Positions 11,686 through 57,985 are shown, numbered from the stretch's first letter. The stretch: 64,000 bases of DNA from Macrocystis pyrifera (GCA_031763025.1 JASSKH010000030.1:1929197-1993196); one strand, 5' to 3'. Program-made: numbers and translations. The notes: generated from the letters alone by a model not told the origin.

Positions 11686-12991
11686 CTGGATAGTCGTATA
11701 TATGCAGATCACACGACGGTCGATAGATGATAGCGAAGTTCATCTGACAAAGGCCGGGAATGGAGGTCGAAGACGCGGCTATTCGAAACGACGAAATGAG
11801 GTTATAGAAGTCCCCACACCTCGTAGTGTGGCCTAGGCGTCACGAACAGTGTTATTGTCAGAAACGCCTGCTAAAAGAGGGGGTCAAAAATCAAAACAGA
11901 AAAGGGCAAGGGCCGAAGTGAAGGCAGCAAGAAACACTAAGACCAATGCAGACGATGTGGTTGGAGGCGATCTTGATTAGACGTCATCAGACTCGATGGC
12001 GGGCTCCGGAGCGTGGAACGTAGATGATGGCGAAGCCAGCGAAGAAGAAAATGTCGACGTCGGTCGAAGTCGATGAATTCCCGCAGATAGCGGTCGTCTT
12101 CCTGCCAAACGGGACTGTTGGTGATCTCTCCAGCGCCTTTGGAGGCAGCGCAGGCAGTGCAGGTGGGTGATGAAGGCGCGGTCCGGGGCGATGCTCAATG
12201 GTAGCGGACGCGACGGAGCTCACGCACTAGGCCGATTTTCTTGCGGATCTTCTTGCCGACACCGTCTTTGAGTTTGTTTTTGTTGAGTTGCCTACCTTGC
12301 TGCGTTTGCTGTTATTGTTCACACCACGAACAGGTCTCCGAGACGCCGCGTTGTTCGTTCCGTCTCTCGGTTTTTGTGGTTCCTAGTGCACGCAACCCTC
12401 ATAGCACTCTAGCTGTGTCCCTTCTGTCTCGCGTGATGTCTACCATGTTAGGACCTTCGCCACAAGACAAGGCATGGGGCCTAGTGGATATATATATATG
12501 TTTTCGAATTGTGATTACTGTCTCCTTTTTAGAGTTTCTTCGTTCGCCAACCCGGTTCAGCGAACAACCCTTTCGTACCTCCGTGGGCCCCAGACATTGG
12601 CTCCAGTAATACGTTTGTACGTCCTTCTTTTGCCTTCACTTTGGTCTACGTTTTCTTCTTCAGCCTTCGCTTCGGCTTCTGTCTCCTTTTGCTTTCGTCC
12701 TTCTTTGTTTTCACTTTGGGTGATTCCTCTTTTCGCCTCCGCTTTGAGTTCTGTCTCTCTCTCCTTCAGTCTCCCTTTCAGTGGCTGTTTCCAGCGAACA
12801 CCCTCTCTTCGTAGTGTTTGGGTCTTACTACGAGGTGTGGGGGGATCTATAGCCTCATTTCTTTTGTTTCGAATAGCCGCATCTTAGACCACCTTTTTCC
12901 TGGCCGTTTGGGATGAACTTTGTCATCACCCTCCGAACATCTTGTGGTCTGCATATACGACTATTCAGGGTGGGCTAATGTGATATGAGTG
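11686..12991. mobile_element. 1.3-kb element with ~150-bp terminal inverted repeats
   Basis: The left end ATATCACATTAGCCCACCCT and the right end AGGGTGGGCTAATGTGATAT are inverted copies. Similarity continues inward for about 150 bases on both sides (TAGTCGTATAT.TGCAGATCAC, GCGGCTATTCGAAAC, CCTCATTTC). Such TIRs indicate a DNA transposon. No transposase is recognised. A one-sided relative lies at about 9108. Confidence 0.7.
12557..12846 (-). CDS. Unidentified charged ORF in the TIR element
   Basis: Ninety-six codons on the minus strand without an obvious ATG start. The predicted peptide is very rich in Lys, Arg and Glu in its middle third and ends TGANVWGPRRYERVVR. Lower down on the same strand, near 12240-12290, another short basic stretch (KDGVGKKIRKKIGLVREL) is visible in an open frame. 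Both could be decayed parts of the element's own protein. I recognise no catalytic motif and hold this weakly. Confidence 0.25.
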
Positions 12992-13839
12992 GAGTACTCA
13001 TGGGATATAGATATAGATAATATGTTGCAGTCTTGTAGTCTCACGAATACGAGAATAATCCAAAGAATGGATTTAACCCGGCGGATATTCCGTCAGTCGA
13101 GAGTAACGATCTTTTAGGAATGTTCCCTAGGGCGGATAACCCGTTAGACGAGAGTAATGTTCCTTAACGCAGATAGGACCACGAAGTGAGAAGTTATTGT
13201 ATTGGCACAAGAACGATCGGTAGCCATAGGAAAGTTCTGTAGGAGTACATTAGATAAGAGGCATTTACGAGAGCTTGTGGCGTAGGGTGGGACGAGTATA
13301 TCTGGGCGTCGAGTCCCTCCCCCCTACCTCTCACTTCTCTACCAGAGCACCTCCTCAGCTCTCGCAATCAATAAGAAGACCTAAATCAGAAGATGCGAAG
13401 CGCCGCTTTCCAGCTGCCAGAACCACCTGCGTCCCTTACCTTTACCCTTACCTCGGACACCGCTTCACACTCAGGCGTGGCGAAGCTCTGGTCGCGAAGT
13501 CGGCGCACGGCAGTGGACGGGCGATGATCTTGAGCCATGAGGGCGGGCTCCTCTTGTATGAGAGGGACGACTTGGAGATACCCTCACCTCCACCGTGCAT
13601 TCGACCCATCTTGGCGAGGTGATTGTGTCGAAAACACGGATAGACAGCTGTCCAAAGCTGAAGTCTTAATTTGTCGTTGCCCTCGAAGAAAGGCAGTCGA
13701 GCGCTGTTCTCAGTTTGGTTGTCTTTTTTATTGTGAAGTCGAAGTTGGAGTTGGTGAAAGAAACGAGAAAGACCAGTCGGCACCGTGATCCCCAACAAGC
13801 AGTTCAGCAACAACAGGATTTTTTCCGGGGTATTTGTGG

Positions 13840-14160
13840 ACAGGCACATTCTGCCTACGAGTACTCGTAGAGTTGGGTTTCGTCAGGTAGAACTAAAAAA
13901 ACAAAACCGTTATGACAGGTGCCACCACTATTACTATATTATACTACTGTATTACTACTACTACATACTGCTGTACCAACATCTACAACAACAGCAGATT
14001 TTCTCCTGCTTCTCCGTCCCTTCAAGGGTGGTAGGAGGATGGACCTGACAACACCACCTGCAGCATGTCTTAGGACACGGCCCCCACGTTGCTGTTGTGG
14101 ACAGGCACAGTCTGCCTATAAGTACTCGTTAATAGGTACAACTAAAAAAAAACTCAACGT
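13840..14160. repeat. Copy of the ~200-bp repeat also found at 57145-57560
   Basis: Shared blocks are GGACAGGCACA.TCTGCCTA, AGTACTCGTAGAGTTGGGTT, GACAGGTGCCACCACTA and CACCTGCAGCATGTCTTA. One and a half units are present here. Confidence 0.75.
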
Positions 14161-14905
14161 TTGATGTTTTTCGTTTCTGTTTTGCCAGCCATGTGTGCCT
14201 ACACACGTTGCCGCCACACGTTGGCCAATGAAAAACATGTCGGTTGAGATAAACGACAGACGGAGACCTCTGTACCGCGAAGTATTAGAGATCCCCAACA
14301 AGCAGCTCCGCAACAACGGAATGTATTTTCAACAGCGGGGTTGTTATTTTAGTACCGAAAGATGCGATGAGGATCGCAAAATGAAGAAAACATTATACAA
14401 TGAGGAGGCACACAAACATGAACGGGGGTGAGAGATCCCCAACAAGCGGCCGGAGAGCTGACAACGCTCTGTTGGCCAATGAAAAACATGTCGTCGGCTG
14501 TTTACTACAAGGCTTTAAACGACAGATAGACAAAAGATCGCTGTACCGCGAAACAATAGAGATCCCTCAAGGAATACTTTTCTCGTGTTGGAACAGCAGT
14601 CAGTATGGTATATATACTCGTCCTGATGCTCTGTCGCCCTGAAGTCATGTGCTCTTCCTGTGCACTTGACGCTCTATCTATACTCGTTCCTGCGCTGTCG
14701 CCCTGAAGGCATAAGCTCTTGACAAATGTGCACTTGACGTATCTTCAACAGCGGGGTTATTAAAGTTGGTACAGCAGTATATATACTCGTTCCTGCTCTG
14801 TCGCCCTGAAGGCATATATATGCTCTTCTTGTGCACTTGACGTTCTGCCATCGCTCGTCATATAAGAGATCCCCAACAAGCGTTTCGGTACTGTACAGCA
14901 GTGTT

Positions 14906-15246
14906 ATGAGGCTTAGATTGGGTAGGCGATTGGTTAACTTTTTACCTTTAGCCCAACGAACTAAGACCGTAACAAATGGCGACGACGGCAGAACATGGGT
15001 CGTTGGTCGTGAGTTCGAATCCCACGTCCACCATGAAATCGCTTTTTAAAGAAAAGTGAAATTCCTCATGTCAAGAACCAGAAAAAATACTTCTGGATCC
15101 CCAGAAATTGGAACCGCGTGTAGTTGGTGTCATACGTCGACCCGTATATCCGGTCCGTTCCAGGGGGGGAGAGTGTTATGAGGCTTAGATTGGGTAGGCG
15201 ATTGGTTAACCTTTTACCTTTAGCCCAACGGACTAAGACCGTAACA
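14906..15246 (+). mobile_element. tRNA-derived SINE-like repeat, family A, one and a quarter units in tandem
   Basis: The unit opens TTATGAGGCTTAGATTGGGT. A tRNA-like T arm (GTGAGTTCGAATCCCACGTC, then CACCA) lies at about 15009-15033, with a matching B-box consensus. The unit ends GGGGGAGAGTG at about 15175, where a second unit starts and is cut short at about 15246. Older copies lie at 559 and 1050. Confidence 0.6.
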
Positions 15247-15624
15247 GCAGTATGATATCTAACGAGCGATAGCATGCTCTTGTGCACTTGTTGTTGCCGC
15301 TGTTGTGCTTCGGAGCGATCGTCGCAAGCGCTTAGCGGACCCACTTGGTCCTGCTGCTGCTGTTGTTGCAGACGTGACTGCTGGCTGCTGTTACCGTTGC
15401 GGCTGCTGCTGCTCCCTGGTGCCATCGCTCTCCCTTTGCAATTCACCTCATCACCTTGCGCCTTCACCTCGCCTATCATCTTGCACCTTCAACATCTGCT
15501 CTTCTTGTGGTTCTGCTGCTGCTGTCCCTTCGCACCTTCACCTCATACATCACCTTGCACCTTCACCTCACGTATCGCCTCATCACAATGCATCTTCAAC
15601 GCTTCTTGTGTACAGTTGATATGA

Positions 15625-15835
15625 TACCGTATGTTGGTATATGGTACCTGGAATGATGGTACTAGGGTTTGATATACTATCTGGAAAAAGTGCGGTACGG
15701 GATATGGGATATGTTGGTGGTATGGTACATGGGAAAAACACGGTATGTGGTATGGTATGTGTTGGCGGTATGGTACGGGACAAACACAGTATGTGGTATG
15801 GTACATTGGCGGTATGGTACGATGGCACGGTGTCG
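15625..15835. repeat. ~47-bp GGTATGGTAC minisatellite
   Basis: Three to four degenerate units built from GGTATGTGGTATGGTA and GTGTTGGCGGTATGGTACGG. Confidence 0.8.
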
Positions 15836-16189
15836 TGGATATATTATATGGCTAAATTAGCCTGGTGATATGGTATGTTTCAGTACATAAGGTCCGTAAG
15901 GGTCGAATATGTCGTACGAATATCATCTGTAACGACCTTATATATCGACCATTGAAAAATGTTCCAAAATATAAGCCATCCGGACAGACAGACAGACACA
16001 CAGACAGCAATTACCGCAGCTGAGACTCAGTTTTACAAACTGAGAGTACAAAGAAGGTAAAGAAAGCGAAGAAAAAAGAAGTGACTTTCAAGCTGATAGG
16101 TCTCTCACACAAAGAGGCCAGGAAGGCCCGTTGAACAGGAGAGCCTGCGCTCCAAAGCTCTGGTGTCACTTGCGTCGACGCCAAGTGCA

Positions 16190-16585
16190 GTAGAACCCGA
16201 GTATCGTGGTAAGGGAATGGAAAGCAGGAATTATCTGAACTGGCTAGGAAGGCAGCTTCTCTTGTTCAGGAGACGTATTTTTGTGTTGTCGTACCATTCC
16301 TCTCTTCATGATCAGAGAAACGGGAGCTGTTGAGAGTGATTCGATAGGGTCTTGATTCAAGGCATCACGCCCACTCTGCTCTTCTTCCATTAATCCGCTA
16401 GACGGGTAAATGCGCTTCCCCGAGGAACTTTCCTCGGGCGCTTGTCTACTCTTCTCCTATCGGCCTTCCTAACCATTGTACAGCTAAAGGGAGACTTCAG
16501 AGCCACGGGAATACGCTGACTGTAGGGCATTCAGGGCTTTGATACTACGGGCTATCTCATGACCACTTCTGTAGCCCGATACCAT
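16190..16585 (+). repeat. 400-bp dispersed repeat, copy 2
   Basis: Second copy of the 11272 repeat, about 10-15% diverged by eye. It ends in the same ATAGCCCGATA-type hairpin. Here it is not followed by the TIR element, so that element is not part of the repeat. Confidence 0.75.
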
Positions 16586-17559
16586 ATCAAACCAGGTATC
16601 ACATACTGCTGTGGTTTTGATGGTGAAAGTACAGCCTGACAAAACGTCCAGAACGAAAACAACAATGTGCTGTAGTTGCGATTGGCCTTCCGAGGAGAAA
16701 CGAGACAGTTGGTCAGGCTATGATGGGGTAAAGAAAGAATACTACTTCGTAGTGTATCCAAGGCTGCTCCACCCAAAAGAGAAAACGACCAACACTCACT
16801 CCTTCCCAAGGTCGAAATAAAAAAATAAAAAACACAACTGTGAAATTTCTGGGCGAAAACACGGAAGCGATTTTTTTTTTTTCCTGCTTATATTCTACTT
16901 GGTTTTAGAATACCCCTCCTGTTTGGGTCTCGCAAAAGGGTCGTGAGGTGTCCAATTTTTTTTTCGGAACGTGTTGTACCCCTGCGCGGTATCTAGGGTA
17001 GAGCGCATGGATACACCCGAACACATGAACCTAATAATACATAATTCACGTGCCGTATCACACGTGTGATAAGATAGCACATACCATACCACCTGTTATA
17101 AACTAATTTTAGATCAAACTTCTTTTTTTTTTCTTTTTTGTTTAATCCTCCGGCGGATTGGTAAAAATAAAGCTTAAGATCAAACGGTTATGATATGTCG
17201 GTACAGAGTGATACCGCATAACACGGGCGATAAGATAACACACCCCCTCGGACGAGTGTCACTGAGACTAGAAGCTGGCACTGCGGAGAGTGTAAACGCC
17301 GGATATTCGAATGCCGAACGGTATCGCGGGGCCGGCGGAAAAGGAAGCAAGATGTCTTCCCCTCCCCACCCCCCCCCCCCCCTCTCTCTCCCCTCCCCCC
17401 ATTCCCCCTTCGCTGCCCCCCCCCCCCCTGCCCCTCGTAATGAGTACACCCCTCGCACAATGCGCCTCATCCAGCCACGGCACTCGTGGGCTTCACCCGG
17501 ACAACAAGCGATCGAGCGGGTGCCTACTATAGCTACCCTAGCTATAGCTATGCAGCCTA

Positions 17560-17825
17560 TTGAAGGTAGTCACGCCTATTAGTAGGTACAGTAATGCCCT
17601 TAAATAGTTAGCCATGCCTATTAATAGGGTAATCATGCCTAGTAATGGGTGCAGTAGTCATGCTTCCAAATAGCTAGTCGTGCCTACCTGGTACCTGGTA
17701 TTTTTCAAATAGGGTAGTCACGCCCTATCAGTAGGTACAGCAGTCATGCCTACAAAGAGCTACTGGTGTACAGTAGCTATGCCCACAAATAGCTATTGGT
17801 GTAGTCATGGCTATTACTAGGGTAG

Positions 17826-17835
<10 letters not shown>
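17560..17835. repeat. TAGTCATGCC minisatellite over the EPSPS stop codon
   Basis: Degenerate units of roughly 20-30 bases, TAGTCATGCCTATTAATAGG and variants, run from 17560 to the last codons of EPSPS. On the coding strand the unit reads GGCATGACTAC, and its TGA is the stop codon in use. Two adjacent TACCTGGTA insertions lie at 17685-17700. Confidence 0.85.
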
Positions 17836-52283
<34,448 letters not shown>

Positions 52284-52498
52284 CTGTGCGTGGTGTTATC
52301 GCTGTGGTAATGGATCGCCTTCTCTTGTTCTGCTCGGCTCGTCTACGCACCGCACGATCGTGAACCATCCCTAGTGTATGCAGCTTCCACATCTTTATAA
52401 ACCCTGTTCTTCAACCTTTTGGGTGGTTAGCCAACAACGCTCCTTCACACTCACCCGCACTTGCCCGCGCGGACAGAGGCCACAGCGATTACAGCAAT
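52284..52498. promoter_or_regulatory. Putative shared promoter between EPSPS and a divergent gene
   Basis: Only 215 bases separate the EPSPS ATG from the plus-strand ATG at 52499. The octamer TTTATAAA at 52394-52401 is its own reverse complement, so it can serve as a TATA box in both directions. It lies 111 bases from the EPSPS start and 98 bases from the other start. No repeats invade this stretch. Confidence 0.5.
52394..52401. promoter_or_regulatory. Palindromic TATA-like box
   Basis: TTTATAAA in the otherwise GC-balanced intergenic region. Its position suits transcription starts 25-35 bases away on either side, leaving 5' leaders of roughly 65-85 bases. Confidence 0.45.
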
Positions 52499-52737
52499 AT
52501 GACCATGGCGACCACTTTTAGGCGTGCTGCGGCCATAGTCGCAAGGCAGATGGCGGCACCGGCTCGCGTCTACATGGGGACGCCCTTGAGAGCGCTGAGC
52601 TACAACGATGGAGGCGCATCTTGGAGCGGCGTTGGTGGTGGCGATGGTGACCGGGGCCGCCGCGTCGGCAGCGGTGGCGAGGGGCGCCGTGCCTGGGGTC
52701 ATCAATCTCGGTCGCAGGAGAGGAGGCCGGGAGACTG
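52499..52737 (+). CDS. Candidate first exon of a divergent gene, possibly mitochondrial
   Basis: Begins MTMATTFRRAAAIVARQMAA: Arg/Ala-rich without acidic residues, as in mitochondrial presequences. A second ATG at 52505 is an alternative start. The frame stays open to a GACTG|GTGAGA donor at 52737. The second half is Gly/Arg-rich and less convincing; another frame over 52609-52737 (start MEAHLGAALVVAMVTGAAAS) is also open. I cannot name the product or find the next exon. Confidence 0.35.
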
Positions 52738-53182
52738 GTGAGAAGGGTGGGGGTTTGCTTCTGTACTGACTAAAGGCTGCAGCTGCGGCGCTTTGGTGAT
52801 TGTGCCCAGCGTTTGTAGTTGACATGTTTTCCCCTCTTCATGTACCTCATACCAGAGGTACCAGCTCATACACCTCCTGATCCTAATTATACCAGGTACG
52901 TCGTATAGAGTGTACTACCCGCACCTGGCACATGGTACCGGGTACGGCCCTGGCCAGGGCCGTACTACCCGCGGTAGTAATTATTGGTAGTGAGGCGCGA
53001 CCTCAACACCTGCTACAGCCCAATCTCCGATGCCGGAGCTCGTGTCATTGTGATTTGTCGTACCAGGTACTGCTGTGTATTTGTTTGTACGTTGTCTCCC
53101 GCCGCCTATTATTGGGCTGTTCCCTACCTGGTATGCGATTCGATTTCGAGCTTCAGACTACTCGTATTCATACGGCGTCCCC

Positions 53183-53490
53183 GGTGGCTTGGTAGGTGGT
53201 CCGCGGGCCTATCAAGATCAATTTCGTGAGTTCGAGTCTCACCGAGTGCATGCTCATAGGGGCTTTTTCTTGCATAAAATTGATTAGCGGAAAGCGCGAG
53301 AGCGTGAGTTAGCTGTACATTCGATGAAAATCGACGAGCAGTGGGAATGCTGAACCCTATGCGCGATAAAAAAATAAAGGCACGTACCGGGGGGGAGAAG
53401 GGACGACACCTGTGACCACGGCTTGTCCAGAAGATCGTCGAGGGTAAAACCTCCTACGAGTGGGCTGGAAAGTAAAAGTGATGATGAAAA
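53183..53490 (+). mobile_element. tRNA-derived SINE-like repeat, family B
   Basis: Head resembles a tRNA: GTGGCTTGGTAGGTGGTCCG (A-box region) and CGTGAGTTCGAGTCTCACCG (perfect T-stem GTGAG/CTCAC with TTCGAGT loop). The acceptor ends do not pair (GTCCCCG against CGAGTGC), so a functional tRNA is unlikely. The body is shared with 21040-21245. Confidence 0.6.
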
Positions 53491-53762
53491 AAAATAAAAT
53501 AAAATAAAAAAAATACAAGATTTCCCTCCGGAGTGGTAGGTGACGACTATTAACAGGGCAATGCGACAACAGCAGGTGTCGTAAGGTATTGCTTCGAAGT
53601 GCAGCAGGTACGGAAATGTCCAACACAAACCCAGCTACACAAAGAAAACTACGGTGGATTAGGTTCTCAGAGGGTGACGCAAGAGACATGCCACATATTA
53701 ATTTATGTTTTACTATTAATAATATGCTATTAATAGTCGAATTCGAGGTACCAGGTGTGTGC

Positions 53763-54901
53763 GTACAAGGCGCTTCGCTCCGCGGGTGGCCTACGCCGCC
53801 CGCTACGCTCGCTCAGGAAGGAAAAGTACATCAAATTATGCGAAGCGGACAGAGGTCCATGATTGAGTATTGTTTTTTTTCATGACTGCTGTGGCTGCAA
53901 ACTGGCGACTTGATAATGCCAAGAGTCCCGCCGCCATGCTTCAGGAGAAAACAGCTCGGACGCCACATACACTTCGCGTCGCGGGCGGTTTTCCGCTACG
54001 CTCGCTCACATGTCGTACGTACGTAAATGCCCCAGGTAGGGTACTTATTTTCTTCTTTCGATATGCTCTGTGTCTGTACTCAAGATAAAGCACAGCACGG
54101 CACAGCAACACAGCATGAACAATGAAAATGAAATCGAAAATTTCTGAAAGAAAAAAAAAAATCCCCGTCCCCTTTCGTGTATTTTTTTGATACAGTTAGT
54201 ACCTGATTGGAACACCTTACACGAGTCAAAAAGAAGAAAAATAGAAAAAATCAAACAGCAGAGTTGTCTCTCAGCCTCGTACGCCGTCCGCCCCTCTCGC
54301 GACCATCGCGCCACAGATTCGGTCCGGGTAAAGCTTTCCTCCCTCTCTTCCACAGTGAGCCCCGTCGCCCACCTCGCGTGAAGCCCGGTGCTCACCGTGG
54401 ACCTCGTTCGCCAGCTCGACAAGGTTGGTGCTCAGACTGGGTTTAATTTTCAGCCCGGTCGCAAAAATAAGCACCGCTTGAATATTATCTTGCAATCCCG
54501 AACGACCCTTAAATACTCGTACGTACTCTATCAAAAATCACAGGCCAGACAGAGCCTACTGATGCATCCCTCGTGTCTCGAGGCACACGCGACGCCTAGG
54601 CACGAAAGCGGCGACCGCGCTCCGCGCAACTCCCCCTCTACCCGCCAGCACCCGCTGACACCCGCGACGGTGCCGGGTTCGCCCGCGGCGCCGTGCTCGG
54701 AGTACACGCACGCACACGAAACGACAGAAGAAAAAAGGAAAGGACTGAAAAAAGGAAAGAAGGACTGAAAGTACGAAGAGAAAGGGAGAAAACAAAAGAC
54801 CCGCTGGAAAAGTCCGGCAAGTAATAAAATGAGGCGATTTCCGAGTGGGAGCTCTGAGAGGCCAGGGATGTACCAACCGAGCACGCTCACAGAGTGAGAT
54901 C
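53763..54901. repeat. Left 1.13-kb inverted terminal repeat
   Basis: Starts GTACAAGGCGCTTCGCTCCG. It pairs along its whole length with 58221-59352 read backwards, with a few percent substitutions and small indels. The innermost match is GAGCACGCTCA.AGAGTGAGAT. CTACGCTCGCTCA palindromic blocks occur twice. Confidence 0.9.
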
Positions 54902-55173
54902 TAAGTAAGTAGTTCTATGTGCCAGGTAACAAACGTACGTAGCGAGGAGACTGCTGTACATGTGTCCAGCGACGCGGTTTAAAAATGATGTACCAGATAT
55001 GATGCCATTGATGAAGCAGTCAACGCAAGACAAATACGCCCCAGGACAGAGCAGCAATACAGAGCAGCAGCAGAAAAGAGAGAAGCATGTATGGCCTCCT
55101 CTCTGAGGTCGCATCATCGAACATTCCCACTAGATCCCATACCCCGACGTCTCTGTCGAAGGCTCTACACCTC

Positions 55174-56166
55174 TCAGCCAAGGAGGATCAGCCTAGCGAT
55201 CTCTGTCTTCCTAGCCCTACTATCACCGGGGCCCTTTTCGCTATCAGCACCACCTTCCCAAGGATGAGGCTTGTCGTTCTCCGTGACCTTCTCCTCGCAG
55301 AGATCAGGCCTGGCATCTTTCATCTTCCCACCCTTCCCCCGAGACCTTGGCATTGGGATTGGCCTCGCCAGGACATCGTCTTCTGGAACGGCCACTCTCT
55401 CATTGTTGAACCTGTACGTCTCGCTTTGATGAAAGTCTTCGTCATCTTCCTTTGGGAGTGTCTTCTGGCGATCTCGGAACATCTTGGTATGATCCTTGGA
55501 CACCTCTTAAAGCTCGTTCATGAAAGGTCTCTGAGGGTTTCGCATGACCACCGGAACCGTATTCACAGAACCCTCATCATCTACGCTGGTCTGCACAAAG
55601 TTGGGCTTGAAGCCTTCTAACCATGCGATCGCTTTGTGGCCTGCCTCGTTTGCTTGGTAGGTAAGGGCTGTAAACGATTCCGCGGCTCTCCTCATCCTCT
55701 CGCAGTATGTCGGACTTTCTTCCCCAGCCCCTTCGATTTCCTTCTTGAACGCCCCGACGACCTTGTTAATCGCAACCATAGAAGATACCATCTTGGTGCT
55801 CTCCTTGGCAAAAGCGTTGAGGACCAAGATTTGCTGGCTTCCACCTTCCTGAGCGTCCCTTGCAGATTTAAGATGACCAAAGATTGGGTTAGGCCCAGCC
55901 ATGAACCTCACAGCATCATCCGTCTTGTTGAGGTTAACCTCCTCGGTTTGGCCATCGGTGTGCGTAGAAGGTTCTCGACCCAGATACAGCCACCCGTGCA
56001 CGCTCTCCACAACGGCGACGCCGGCCGGGTAGCTGACCCTCTCCATGGGTCGGAAGTCGGAGAGGACGGTCCGGAAATAACCACGCGAAGCATACACCCT
56101 GTCGAGAGACCATGGGCCAAAGCGGTGACAGGGCAGGGTTTTTCGGAGATTCCTTCGTAGATCTCA
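55174..56166 (-). pseudogene. Unidentified protein-coding stretch in the 5.6-kb element, apparently broken
   Basis: The minus strand is open over 56097-55507 and again over 55503-55174, with further coding-like sequence just upstream in another frame. It looks like one decayed gene with about two breaks. The predicted protein is hydrophilic and of ordinary composition, with YPAGVAVVESVHGWLYLGRE and NPIFGHLKSARDAQEGGSQQ in its first part and a Lys/Glu/Pro-rich C-terminal tail. The plus-strand frames over the same bases have an unlikely composition and are shadows. I recognise no domain. Confidence 0.45.
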
Positions 56167-57144
56167 ACGTCAAGGCTTCGCGCAGGCGCTACGTCGCTGA
56201 ACGGGTGGATCCTCCGACGCCGGGCGTTTCAGGTGTGGAGGGGGCAGGCCCCGGCGAACAAACCGCGCGGAAAGACGGTCAGAGGCGGGAGAGATCCGCC
56301 GACCTAAAACGGATGAGATCAGGCTGAGGATCATCATAGGTATATTTATATCATGGTTGCCCGTGGTTGCCCGGCTTGTTTATTTGTTGCAGGAGACCTG
56401 AACTACAGCAGTACATCAAGAACTGGTGCAGCAGATACTACAGTAGATACATAAAGCAGCAAGCATTACGTATTACGATGTTAATATTTTTTTCTTCTAC
56501 AACCCAAATTTACGTGAAAGCTACCTATTTGCTGTAGCCAAAAGTATGACTCGTCGCCAGCTACTCGTACGTACGGCCGAAATAACCACACGCTAAAACA
56601 GTGATTCGACTGTTCCGGCCAACTTCGGCAATTGTGCCATAGTCAGTACGAGCAGCGAAATATTTCGCAACTTGGCTACAGCGCATCGATCGTAACAAAA
56701 GTGAGATCGTCTTTGTAGAAGCCTGGCTCGCAAGGTCGCTTCGCTTCTGGCTGCAGGGTCTTGACCTCATGGGGTTTGCGATATATTCTGTGGCGTTTTA
56801 TGGCAGGGTCGCTTCCTAATCCACAGCATATCGAAGTACTTATCCGACAACAACAGGAGCAATTCGGAAGTTCTTGACGCCGTTCAAGGACCCAGAGCAA
56901 TTGCTGCTCGATCGCAGAGACTCGCAAGCATGGAAGCCCGCGCACAAAGAATTACAGACGCACGGGCACAAACTTCCTCTCGGAAGCACGCCGCGCGCAG
57001 CAAGGGTCGGAAGGAGGCTGCTGCTGCGAGAAGGTGTGCCAAACGCCCCCTATTTCCGTTCCCCGAATAGCGTACCAGGTAGGTCAGCAATTGTTGCGAG
57101 GGAAGTACGGCAGTGTTGCGCTGACGTCCAACGGAGCTTCTAGT

Positions 57145-57560
57145 AGCAGGTGTCACCACTACTACTGCAGTACGACATTTCCAGCAGAGCTTCTCCCACT
57201 TCTCCGTCTCCTCATCTGTAGGAGGGTGGGCCTGACAATACCACACGTGCAGCATGTCTTAGGGACACCGCCCGAACGTTGCTGAGGACAGGCACAGTCT
57301 GCCTATTAGTACTCGTAGAGTTTTTTCGTTAGGTAGAACTAAAAAAACAACAACCGTTAGGACAGGTGCCACAACTACTACTGCTGTACGACATCTGCAA
57401 CAGATATTCTCCTGCCTCTCCGCCCCCTGACCAGTAGGAGGGTGGGCCTGATAACACCACCTGCAGCATGTCTTACGGACACTAGCCCGACCGTTGCTGT
57501 GGACAGGCACAGTCTGTCTATGAGTAGTCGTAGAATTGGGTTTCGTTAGGTTGAACTCCA
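57145..57560. repeat. ~200-bp tandem repeat, two units
   Basis: Units start near 57145 and 57358. Each carries ACGACAT, TCTCC, AGGAGGGTGGGCCTGA.AA, CAGCATGTCTTA.GGACAC, GGACAGGCACAGTCTG and TCGTTAGGT.GAACT. Also present at 13840-14160. Confidence 0.85.
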
Positions 57561-57714
57561 AAACAAAAACCGTTTGATACTTTACGACTGGCAACCGCGC
57601 TCGCACGAGAAGGTTTCGTTTGTGCGTGTACGTGCACAGAGCCCGCCGGGACTGGCATTAGTGCCGTGTGCGTTGAACGCTGCTGCTGCCAGAAGGTCTG
57701 TCAACTGCCCCGTA

Positions 57715-57985
57715 TACCCGTTACCCGTACTTTGCGTTGTGTTTGCCGACCACCCGCCCATGCTGCAACGCTATGTGGCGAACATCCAACCTACCTCTCC
57801 ACCATAACCACCCATATTTTCGCTTTTTTGGTATCTTGCCATGATGAAAGCAGACGAGGGTGTAGTAGCCATTTTCTTTTGAACTACTCCGCCCACTAAC
57901 CCCACCGACGTTCCGATGCTTACTGCTGTACTAGTGATACGACAGCCGACAGCTGCCTCGCGGGCGGGGCCGGTATAGAACGACT
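57715..57985. repeat. Satellite-like unit shared with 59360-59830
   Basis: Carries ATGCTGCAACGCTATGTGGC, CCGACGTTCCGATGCTTACT and GCTGTACTAGTGATACGACA. The copies outside the inverted element at 59360-59600 and 59600-59830 are close relatives. Confidence 0.75.

Noticed and set aside
14936-15033. A functional tRNA gene ending GTCCACCA
   Set aside because: The T stem has a mismatch, no clear acceptor partner exists, and the block recurs as part of a longer repeat.
11272-16585. An LTR retroelement bounded by the two 400-bp repeats
   Set aside because: No reverse transcriptase, integrase or protease motif was seen between them and the copies differ too much for a young pair. Kept only as a dispersed repeat.
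53183-53260. A functional tRNA gene
   Set aside because: The T arm is perfect but the acceptor stem does not pair and the sequence continues into a repeat body, so a SINE head is more likely.
55087-56160. Two plus-strand frames of 174-177 codons in the 5.6-kb element
   Set aside because: They are antisense to the minus-strand frame, whose composition is far more protein-like.
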